Of a DNA stretch of 30,540 bases, positions 24,315-30,540 are shown one piece after another. A model generated the notes under the pieces. That model was not told where the DNA came from and searched no databases. It was given only the letters and a program-made list of their open reading frames with translations. Numbering within the stretch: position 1 is the first letter of the stretch; every line of letters starts with the position of its first letter. Both the position numbers and the translations under genes were made by a program. This stretch comes from Alistipes sp. GTDB lineage: Bacteria; Bacteroidota; Bacteroidia; Bacteroidales; Rikenellaceae. Location of the stretch: NCBI GenBank assembly GCA_017380955.1, contig JAFOCZ010000046.1:1-30540 (forward strand). Reading direction: 5' to 3'.

Positions 24315-26039
24315 ATGATAAGGGCTACAAAATATCTGTTACTGACGCTATGCGTAGTAGTGGTTTCGGCATTGGGAGGTCATAGTATGGCTGCCCGAAG
24401 AGTCCACGCACCCCTACCCGACTCGCTGAGCGTTGCCTATAGGCATACGGATGCCATAAAGCGCCTTACGATATATCGCGACACCACAACGGCACGACAA
24501 CTGTGGCAGGGGATAATCGAGGAGGATAGTACCTACAGCCCTGCGCTGTTCCACCTCAGCCTCCTGGAGAACTCCGCAGAGGCTGTGGATTATGCACGCA
24601 GAGCATTTGTCGCAGACACCACAAACAAGTGGTACGCAGATAATTACGCCAATAAGTTGGTGGTATCGGCGCAGTACACACGCGCCATACCCATCTACCG
24701 CCGTCTACTAAATCTCGACCCCAAGAATCTTATGGCATACCACGCCCTGGCGGTGATATACAACGCCTCGGGGATGCCCTACTCGGCGATATCGATTCTC
24801 GACAGTGCAGAGTTGCGTAACGGATATAACCACTACCTTGCCGAGATAAAGCACGGCCTTCTACTCGATACACGCCAATATGAGCGTGCTACGGAGGAGG
24901 GACGCCGACGTGTGCTGGAGATGCCCTACGACATCAGCGCACGCAGAGCCTTGGCCGAGACATACGCCGAGGCGGGCAGAGACTCCCTTGCCGAGGTGAC
25001 ATTCTTAGAGGCCTTTCGTCTCGACACCACAAACGTGGAAACCATAGACCTCATAGCCAACTTCTACTACCGTCGCCGAGATGTGGAGCGTATGTTCGAC
25101 TTCGAGGATCGTCTGTTCCGCAGCAAGGATATCGACATAGAGGAGAAGTTACACAAGGTAAGGCAGTATAGGGCAAACACCGCGTTTTACATCGACAACT
25201 ACATCCGCATAGGTTCGATAATACAGCGTCTGGCGATAGACTACCCCAACAACCGCGACGTTGTGGATATCTATGCTCGCCACCTTATAGCCTGTGGCGA
25301 GTATGAACAAGCGCTGTCGCTCCTACGCAGTAACCTCGCGCATAAGGATACTAAGCCTATGGATTATATGTCGCTCATACAGTATGAGTATACACTTGAG
25401 CGTATGGATATTATGGAGGAGGATCTTAAAGCGGGTTTAGAGCGCTTCCCAGAGGATATCTCCCTGCTATCCTTCCACGGCTTCATAAGGATGGAGATGG
25501 GCGATGAGAAGGGCGCTATAGCGATTTTCAAGCGCGGACTAAGCATCGCCACCACAGATGAGCAGAAGAGCGAGTTGTGGGGATCTATAGGCGATGTATA
25601 TCACCAGATGGGTAACGACAAGGCGACATTCAAGGCATACAAAAAGGCATTGGCGTATAATGCAGAGAATGTGCTGGTGCTAAACAACTATGCCTACTAC
25701 CTAAGCCTTGAGGATAGGGAGTTGGAGCGCGCCTTGGAGATGTCGCAGCGCGCGATGACCGCAGCGCCTAATAACGACTCCTATGTAGACACCTATGCCT
25801 GGATTCTCCACCGCCTGGGACGTAACGACGAGGCTAAGAGATATATGCGTCAGGCACTTACGCTGAGTGGTCAGCGTGATGCGTCGCTGCTATGCCACTA
25901 TGCCGACATACTATGGGCGTTGGGTGAGAAGTTTATGGCCGAGACCTACTGGAAGAAGGCAGTGGAGATGGGTTACGACGAGGAGGAGATGACAACGCAC
26001 ATAGCAACGCTAAAGGCAGCGACAACAAATAAAGAGTAG
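24315..26039 (+). CDS. Exported tetratricopeptide repeat protein
   Basis: A 574-residue protein with a hydrophobic N-terminus (YLLLTLCVVVVSALGG, 7-22) and TPR-like helical pairs for most of its length: ALFHLSLLENSAEAVDYARRAF, AYHALAVIYNASGMPYSAISIL, SARRALAETYAEAGRDSLAEVTF, ELWGSIGDVYHQMGNDKATFKAYKKAL, VLNNYAYYLSLEDRELERALEMS and SYVDTYAWILHRLGRNDEAKRYM. It is likely periplasmic and, if retained, membrane-anchored. It lies four bases before the EnvC-like gene, an arrangement that suggests a role in cell-wall or division complexes. The exact function is not known; the assignment is by repeat type and neighbour. Confidence 0.85.
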   Translation: MIRATKYLLLTLCVVVVSALGGHSMAARRVHAPLPDSLSVAYRHTDAIKRLTIYRDTTTARQLWQGIIEEDSTYSPALFHLSLLENSAEAVDYARRAFVADTTNKWYADNYANKLVVSAQYTRAIPIYRRLLNLDPKNLMAYHALAVIYNASGMPYSAISILDSAELRNGYNHYLAEIKHGLLLDTRQYERATEEGRRRVLEMPYDISARRALAETYAEAGRDSLAEVTFLEAFRLDTTNVETIDLIANFYYRRRDVERMFDFEDRLFRSKDIDIEEKLHKVRQYRANTAFYIDNYIRIGSIIQRLAIDYPNNRDVVDIYARHLIACGEYEQALSLLRSNLAHKDTKPMDYMSLIQYEYTLERMDIMEEDLKAGLERFPEDISLLSFHGFIRMEMGDEKGAIAIFKRGLSIATTDEQKSELWGSIGDVYHQMGNDKATFKAYKKALAYNAENVLVLNNYAYYLSLEDRELERALEMSQRAMTAAPNNDSYVDTYAWILHRLGRNDEAKRYMRQALTLSGQRDASLLCHYADILWALGEKFMAETYWKKAVEMGYDEEEMTTHIATLKAATTNKE

Positions 26040-26043
26040 AGAT

Positions 26044-27183
26044 ATGGCACACAACATAGAGTCTTTGGTACGATATTTTGCGGGGGCGGTATTTGCAATA
26101 ATGCTCCTCGCTACCCCACTATCGGCAACGGCGCAGAGCCGCAATACCGATGATTATCGCAAGCGTGTGGAGGAGTACAAGAAGAGCCTTAATAAGGCGA
26201 CTGCAGAGGTTGAGACCCTCAAGAAGGAGAAGAAGAGTGCCTCGAAGCAGTTGGCAGCCATAGAGCGTGAGATGCGCCTCAGAAACGACTATATCGGAGA
26301 GGTGGATAAGGAGCGTAAGGCATTGGAGAGGAGCATCAACACCTGCAACACAACTATAGACTCGTTGGATAGGGTACTTGCGCATAACCGTGAGGTATAT
26401 GCCGAGGCGGTGCGTGTGGCATATCGCAACTATGCTCAGAACAACAATACAAACTACATCCTTGCCTCGCAGAGTATTACGGATGCTGCGCGCCGTAAGG
26501 CACAGGTAGAGCACATAGCAGCGAGCCGTAAGGCATTGGCAGACACCATAATAGCGCAAACAGCACTCATAGACACCAAGCGTGCGGAGTTGCAGGAGCG
26601 CACCTCGGAGTTGGACTCTGTGGCGACGATACTAAAGCAGGAGCGTCGCAAACTTGAGGATAACCGCACACAGGCACAACGCACATATAACAAACTCTCG
26701 AAGCGTGAGAAGGCCGCCGTAGATGAGCAACGTAAGCAGCAGAAGCAGTACGAAAAGGCTGTTGCAGAGTTACAGAAGATGCTCAAGGGCAATAAGGTAG
26801 GTGCGGGATTCTCACGAAATACCAAGGGTCTGAACCTCCCTGTGGAGGGCGGTGAGTTGTCCGAGTCGGGATATGGTGGCACAATAACCGGTAAGAAGGG
26901 TGATGCTGTGCGCACCATACACGAGGGTATTGTGCAGGATGTGCAGTATAAGAAGACAACAAACAAATATACCGTATTCCTGGGCTACAACGAGTATCTT
27001 GTGACCTACACAAACCTCAGCGCCGTGAGCGTCAAGAAGGGCGATGTGCTGAAGAAGGATCAGAAGATTGGAGTCATAGGAAGCGGCATAGATAGCGACG
27101 ACAAACCATATGTGCGTATCGCCATCTACGACTGCGACAGCAAGCAGCCACTCAAGGTGTCGTCATTCTTCAAAAAACGATAG
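26044..27183 (+). CDS. EnvC-like murein hydrolase activator with degenerate M23 domain
   Basis: A 379-residue exported protein. The signal peptide ends near ATAQ (about 28-31). A long charged coiled coil (about 35-255: DYRKRVEEYKKSLNKATAEVE ... RKQQKQYEKAVAELQKM) precedes a LytM/M23-like domain (about 265-379: GGTITGKKGDAVRTIHEGIVQDVQ, YTVFLGYNEYLVTYTNLS, GDVLKKDQKIGVIG). The zinc-binding H-x3-D and H-x-H motifs of active M23 peptidases are absent (YVRIAIYD replaces HLHFEI), as in EnvC, which activates amidases instead of cutting murein itself. It probably acts in the periplasm at division sites with the preceding TPR protein. Confidence 0.87.
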   Translation: MAHNIESLVRYFAGAVFAIMLLATPLSATAQSRNTDDYRKRVEEYKKSLNKATAEVETLKKEKKSASKQLAAIEREMRLRNDYIGEVDKERKALERSINTCNTTIDSLDRVLAHNREVYAEAVRVAYRNYAQNNNTNYILASQSITDAARRKAQVEHIAASRKALADTIIAQTALIDTKRAELQERTSELDSVATILKQERRKLEDNRTQAQRTYNKLSKREKAAVDEQRKQQKQYEKAVAELQKMLKGNKVGAGFSRNTKGLNLPVEGGELSESGYGGTITGKKGDAVRTIHEGIVQDVQYKKTTNKYTVFLGYNEYLVTYTNLSAVSVKKGDVLKKDQKIGVIGSGIDSDDKPYVRIAIYDCDSKQPLKVSSFFKKR

Positions 27184-27203
27184 ATTAAACCCAAATAGTT
27201 GAT

Positions 27204-27641
27204 ATGGTACATTTCTATAATCAAGATTGCAACTACCTGCCTACAAAGCGCCTTGTACTGAGACGCTGGCTCGAGGAGGTGATACATAGCGAGGGATATG
27301 AGATAGGTGAGATAAACTACATCTTCTGCTCGTCGGAGTATCATCGTCAGATGAACAGAGACTTCCTCGGACACGACTACTATACCGATGTTATAACCTT
27401 CGAGGAGCGCGAGGGTAGGGTAGCGGAGCATATCGTATCGGGAGAGGTATACATAGACGTGGCTACGGTTACGGACAACGCAGAGTTGTATAACTCATTG
27501 CCTATCAACGAGATGCGTCGTGTTATAGTTCACGGAGCACTGCACCTTTGCGGACATAAGGATAAGAGTGCGTGGGCAGAGAAGAATATGCGCCGTATGG
27601 AGAACAAATATCTGAAACTTCTTCGCGAGAAATACCTATGA
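27204..27641 (+). CDS. ybeY: YbeY, rRNA maturation endoribonuclease
   Basis: A 145-residue metal-dependent RNase that takes part in 16S rRNA 3' end maturation and ribosome quality control. The family features are FLGHDYYTDVITF (54-66), GEVYIDVATV and the metal motif HGALHLCGHKD (110-120). The classic third ligand is a His ten residues after the first; here that position is Asp (D120), with H110 and H114 kept, a variant I recall from other Bacteroidetes. The TGA overlaps the mnmG ATG (ATGA). Confidence 0.92.
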   Translation: MVHFYNQDCNYLPTKRLVLRRWLEEVIHSEGYEIGEINYIFCSSEYHRQMNRDFLGHDYYTDVITFEEREGRVAEHIVSGEVYIDVATVTDNAELYNSLPINEMRRVIVHGALHLCGHKDKSAWAEKNMRRMENKYLKLLREKYL

Positions 27642-29521
27642 AACTGCAGTATGATATAGTTGTTGTGGGTGCTGGTCACGCAGGGTGTGAGGCTGCCTCG
27701 GCAGCAGCACGTCTCGGCTCACGAACACTGCTCATAACCATAGATATGGAGAAGATTGCCGCAATGTCGTGCAATCCTGCCGTGGGTGGTGTGGCTAAGG
27801 GTCAGATTGTCAGGGAGATAGATGCTCTTGGTGGCAAGATGGGACGCATCACAGACCTCAGCGCCATACAATTCCGTATGCTAAACCGCTCTAAGGGCGC
27901 TGCTATGTGGAGCCCACGCGCGCAATGCGACAAGGCGGAGTTCTCGCGCCAGTGGCGACATACGCTTGAAAACACCAGAAACCTCTATCTGTGGCAAGAT
28001 TCTGTGACAGAGGTACTCATAGACCAATCTGCAGAGAAACCGCGTGTAAGGGGCGTTAAAACGCGAATGGGTGTGGAGATAGAGTGCAGTAGGGTAGTGC
28101 TCACCGCAGGAACATTCCTCGAGGGTGTTATGCACTGTGGCGAGGCACAGGCCGAGGGTGGCAGAGCAGGTGACCAGGCGGCACACGGAATATCGGCACA
28201 ACTGCGAGCATTGGGCTTTGAGCAGGGTAGAATGAAGACCGGAACACCTGCACGCCTTGATGCACGAACTATAAACTTCGACGCTCTGGAGATGCAGGAG
28301 GGCGATTCTGAGCCTTGCAAATTCTCGTATGACACTGATATAGAGGTAGTTAAGCAGCAGATGCCGTGCTTTATGGTCTATACCTCAAAGCGTGTGCACG
28401 ATATTCTACGCACAGGCTTTGAGCGTTCGCCACTCTTCAACGGCACAATATCAGGCATAGGACCTCGCTACTGCCCAAGCATCGAGGATAAGTTGCGCAC
28501 CTTTGCCGATAAGGAGCAACACCAGTTGTTCCTCGAGCCTGAGGGTCGCAATACCAACGAATATTACCTTAATGGCTTCTCATCATCGCTGCCTTATGAG
28601 GTGCAGTTGGAGGCACTACACGCCATATCGGGTTTGGAGGATGTTCACGTCTACCGCCCCGGTTATGCTATAGAGTATGACTACTTTCCACCAACACAGT
28701 TGCACCATAGCCTCGAGACAAAGTTGGTAGAGGGTCTCTACTTCGCTGGTCAGGTAAACGGCACAACAGGATATGAGGAGGCTGCGGCGCAGGGTCTTAT
28801 GGCGGGTATAAATGCTCACCGCTCGCTGAAGGGTCTCGACCCTGTGGTACTTCAGCGCGACGAGGCATACATCGGCGTGCTGATTGATGACCTTGTGACA
28901 AAGGGTGTCGACGAGCCTTACCGTATGTTCACCTCGAGAGCCGAGTATAGAATCCTGCTTCGTCAGGATAATGCCGACGCACGACTTACACCATTAGGTC
29001 ACGAAATTGGTCTTGTTGGTGACGAGAAATACGAAAATCTGCTCAAAAAAAATTCTGCTGTAGAATCGCTTATTTCGATGCTTCGTAAGACTCCGGTCAG
29101 AATAGGCGAAATTGACGACTATTTAATTTCGGTAAGTGAGGAGCCTCTGACGCAAGGAAAAAAGTTATATGACATCGTTTTGCGCAGTAATGTGAACATC
29201 GACGCGCTGAAAAATGTGTCGAAGAGACTGGAAAAATATATTCGCGAAAACGAACTTTCGAAAGAGGTGATAGAACAAGCAGAGATACAGATAAAGTATC
29301 GCGGCTATATCGAGAGAGAGAAATACTACGCCGATAAGATGCATAGACTCGAAAGTATTGTCATACCCGCAGATTTTGACTATAACGCTATACAGAGTTT
29401 GACCATCGAGGCACGCCAGAAACTATCTCGCATTCGCCCTGCGACTATAGGCCAGGCAAGCAGAATCCCTGGTGTATCACCAGCAGATATCAATGTATTG
29501 CTTGTCAAGTTCGGCAGGTAA
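27638..29521 (+). CDS. mnmG: tRNA uridine-5-carboxymethylaminomethyl synthesis enzyme MnmG (GidA)
   Basis: A 627-residue FAD enzyme that, with MnmE, modifies U34 in the wobble position of several tRNAs. Visible signatures are the FAD-binding VVGAGHAGCEAA (10-20), MSCNPAVGGVAKGQIVREID, GRMKTGTPARLD, the long EYYLNGFSSSLP segment, GLYFAGQVNGTTGYEEAAAQGL, RAEYRILLRQDNAD and the C-terminal helical domain (RIPGVSPADINVLL). The frame is open 66 bases further upstream inside ybeY, but ATG 27638 starts at the conserved N-terminus. Codon choice changes from GAG/AAG to GAA/AAA in about nt 29000-29280. mnmG is often near oriC, and a parS-like site follows. Confidence 0.96.
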   Translation: MKLQYDIVVVGAGHAGCEAASAAARLGSRTLLITIDMEKIAAMSCNPAVGGVAKGQIVREIDALGGKMGRITDLSAIQFRMLNRSKGAAMWSPRAQCDKAEFSRQWRHTLENTRNLYLWQDSVTEVLIDQSAEKPRVRGVKTRMGVEIECSRVVLTAGTFLEGVMHCGEAQAEGGRAGDQAAHGISAQLRALGFEQGRMKTGTPARLDARTINFDALEMQEGDSEPCKFSYDTDIEVVKQQMPCFMVYTSKRVHDILRTGFERSPLFNGTISGIGPRYCPSIEDKLRTFADKEQHQLFLEPEGRNTNEYYLNGFSSSLPYEVQLEALHAISGLEDVHVYRPGYAIEYDYFPPTQLHHSLETKLVEGLYFAGQVNGTTGYEEAAAQGLMAGINAHRSLKGLDPVVLQRDEAYIGVLIDDLVTKGVDEPYRMFTSRAEYRILLRQDNADARLTPLGHEIGLVGDEKYENLLKKNSAVESLISMLRKTPVRIGEIDDYLISVSEEPLTQGKKLYDIVLRSNVNIDALKNVSKRLEKYIRENELSKEVIEQAEIQIKYRGYIEREKYYADKMHRLESIVIPADFDYNAIQSLTIEARQKLSRIRPATIGQASRIPGVSPADINVLLVKFGR

Positions 29522-29597
29522 TGGCAGAATAAGATGTTGATTAATTTATCGACAATGATAATTTATTCTATTTTTTAGTTTTACTCTTGCTTTTGAT

Positions 29598-29810
29598 ATG
29601 GAATATAACAATGTAAATATGCTGCCTATAAGTAAATTAAATCATAGTAGTAGGCCAGCACCAACTAAAAAAAGTAAAAAAACGAAGACTACTCGTGTTG
29701 CTAAAAGTAAAATAAAGAATGTAAAGTATAAAGGTACTTATACGATAAGCAAGGCTTTTGGCACGGGTGATATATCAAGCGAGTACGAATACGGATTAAG
29801 CGACTGGTAA
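29598..29810 (+). CDS. Small basic AT-rich hypothetical protein
   Basis: A 70-residue ORF that I do not recognise. The middle is very rich in lysine and arginine (TKKSKKTKTTRVAKSKIK, 23-40), which suggests nucleic-acid or ribosome binding. The C-terminal third (YTISKAFGTGDISSEYEYGLSDW) is acidic and aromatic. Base composition is clearly more AT-rich than mnmG. It lies 76 bases after mnmG and ends just before a strong terminator hairpin (29830-29858), so it could form the end of the mnmG unit or have its own promoter; a weak TACTCTTG lies at 29582-29589. The chance that it is not translated is real. Confidence 0.45.
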   Translation: MEYNNVNMLPISKLNHSSRPAPTKKSKKTKTTRVAKSKIKNVKYKGTYTISKAFGTGDISSEYEYGLSDW

Positions 29811-29829
29811 AATAACCCTCAATAATTAG

Positions 29830-29858
29830 GACTGTTCCACGTGGAACAGTCTTTTTTT
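29830..29858 (+). terminator. Strong intrinsic terminator
   Basis: GACTGTTCCAC (29830-29840) is directly followed by its perfect reverse complement (29841-29851) and then seven T (29852-29858). This is a standard factor-independent terminator for plus-strand transcripts from mnmG and the small basic gene. Confidence 0.85.
29833..29848. promoter_or_regulatory. parS-like centromere palindrome
   Basis: TGTTCCACGTGGAACA is a perfect 16-base palindrome. It fits the broadly conserved parS consensus (TGTTTCACGTGAAACA type) with the C/G variant in the fourth base pair from the centre, as found in Pseudomonas parS sites. ParB binds such sites near oriC. The site sits after mnmG, a gene that is commonly close to oriC. 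It is inside the terminator stem, so a pure terminator role is the competing explanation. Confidence 0.5.
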
Positions 29859-29941
29859 GGCTGGGGAAGATGGGGAGAGATGGGTAGTTATAGGTTGAGT
29901 GAATTTAGGGAGGATAGAGATTGAACACTAAAATCTCTAAA
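29859..29941. other. AT-rich low-complexity tract downstream of the truncated ORF
   Basis: Purine-rich words (GGGGAAGATGGGGAGAGATGGG) are followed by repeated TCTCTAAACT-like words. I see no gene, promoter or RNA structure in it beyond the neighbouring terminator. Confidence 0.4.
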
Positions 29942-30184
29942 CTATCTAACATCATTAAATTCTCTAAACTCATTGTGCATATCCAACCCAAATCCGACTC
30001 CAATCGAGGCGTAGTCGGTTATATTTACACCTTGAATAGTGTGAAGATTCACAAAATTAACGGGAGCCCCTATCACACCAAATGAGCCACCTATATTTAT
30101 TTCGCCGTGATAACGAACGAGAGACTGCGCAATTGTTGATGTTGCTGTTAAAGCAAAAACCAACACAAACAAAATTTTTCTCAT
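29942..30184 (-). CDS. Short exported protein, probably truncated outer-membrane beta-barrel
   Basis: An 80-residue ORF with a signal peptide (MRKILFVLVFALTATSTIAQ). The mature part, YHGEINIGGSFGVIGAP then VNLHTIQGVNITDYASIGVGFGLD, looks like the first strands of Bacteroidetes outer-membrane barrel proteins, which normally continue for 100 or more residues. Here the frame stops after EFREFNDVR, within an AT-rich run with repeated TTTAGAGA-like words (about 29925-29965), and no barrel continuation is seen beyond it in the 130 bases before the terminator. I judge it a remnant or a degraded 3' end. It starts 27 bases after the rnhB stop on the same strand. Confidence 0.5.
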   Translation of the reverse strand: MRKILFVLVFALTATSTIAQSLVRYHGEINIGGSFGVIGAPVNFVNLHTIQGVNITDYASIGVGFGLDMHNEFREFNDVR

Positions 30185-30211
30185 CCTGCTTAAATATCTA
30201 TTGTTTACACA

Positions 30212-30540
30212 CTAAAATAACTCCAGCTGCGCAGGGTCACAGTTAAACGTCTTGCGGTGATAGGGCGAGAGTCCATATTCACGCACCGCAAGGCGATGTT
30301 TTTTTGTGGGGTAGCCCTTGTTGCTGTCCCAGCCGTACATAGGATACTCCTCGTGCAGACGCATCATATACTCGTCACGATGGGTCTTGGCAAGCACCGA
30401 GGCAGCCGCTATGTCGGCATACTTGCCGTCGCCCTTCACTATGCAGGCAAAGGGAATGTCGGTGGCTGGGTAGAAGCGGTTACCGTCAATGGCAAGGAAC
30501 TCTGGGCGCACACGCAGCATCTCCACCGCGCGGTTCATAC
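30212..30540 (-). CDS. rnhB: Ribonuclease HII, C-terminal part (5' end outside window)
   Basis: About 108 codons of RNase HII are visible; the N-terminus, with the first catalytic acids, lies beyond base 30540. The visible part has LAIDGNRF, IVKGDGKYADIAAASVLAKTHRDEYM with the family's conserved K-x-D...A-A-S-I/V-x-A-K pattern, then YPMYGWDSNKGYPTKKHRLA and GLSPYHRKTF. The enzyme removes RNA primers and single ribonucleotides from DNA. The first in-window ATG (30538) is internal, not the start. The shortened exported ORF follows 27 bases downstream. Confidence 0.94.
   Translation of the reverse strand, partial: MNRAVEMLRVRPEFLAIDGNRFYPATDIPFACIVKGDGKYADIAAASVLAKTHRDEYMMRLHEEYPMYGWDSNKGYPTKKHRLAVREYGLSPYHRKTFNCDPAQLELF

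Noticed and set aside
29041..29056. Possible programmed -1 frameshift at A AAA AAT in mnmG
   Set aside because: The in-frame product is full-length MnmG, and a shifted product has no evident meaning; it is most likely part of the AT-rich segment.

Overview
The window is a compact stretch of a Bacteroidales chromosome, most likely Alistipes or another member of the Rikenellaceae. This rests on the Bacteroidetes-type moxR/bat operon, YbeY, PheS and four-helix-bundle variants, on promoters of the TTTG / TAnnTTTG type, on the near absence of Shine-Dalgarno sequences, and on G+C-rich GAG/AAG/CGC codon use. The genus is an inference. Both ends cut through genes: a U32-family protein at the left and rnhB at the right.

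Layout. 1-2282: the end of a U32 protein, then an AT-rich four-helix-bundle gene enclosed by inverted GTGAAAA-type repeats. 2283-9699: mostly tightly packed forward genes for an RlmI-like methyltransferase, two half-size chromate-transporter proteins, a UvrD/PcrA helicase, a family 2 glycosyltransferase, endonuclease III and a lipoprotein S41 protease. 9720-15701: the aerotolerance-type operon moxR, DUF58, a signal/TM protein, batC, batA, batB. 15734-18066: pepD and a small protein-kinase-like gene. 18038-20188 (minus): a signalling-type protein with a DUF4062/TIR-like N-terminus, a coiled coil and kinesin-light-chain TPRs; its 3' end overlaps the kinase gene. 20281-20828: a structured leader and an unrecognised 118-residue protein. 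20842-23121 (minus): a patatin/outer-membrane-barrel fusion protein. 23138-29521: pheS with a hairpin terminator, then a TPR protein, an EnvC-like protein, ybeY and mnmG. 29522-30540: an AT-rich orphan, a parS-like palindrome inside a terminator hairpin, a shortened outer-membrane-type ORF and the 3' part of rnhB.

How it works together. Most genes are housekeeping: RNA modification and maturation (U32, methyltransferase, YbeY, MnmG), DNA repair and replication (UvrD, Nth, RNase HII), translation (PheS) and envelope work (bat operon, S41, EnvC-like, patatin). The accessory parts are the repeat-bounded four-helix cassette, the kinase-like/TPR pair with the structured-leader gene beside it, and the AT-rich segment after mnmG. 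These are the best places to look for something new; their functions are not established by the sequence.

The only gene-free stretch close to 300 bases is 20189-20471. It holds a minus-strand promoter and a plus-strand leader RNA, both described below. I see no rRNA, tRNA, CRISPR array or recognisable transposase.
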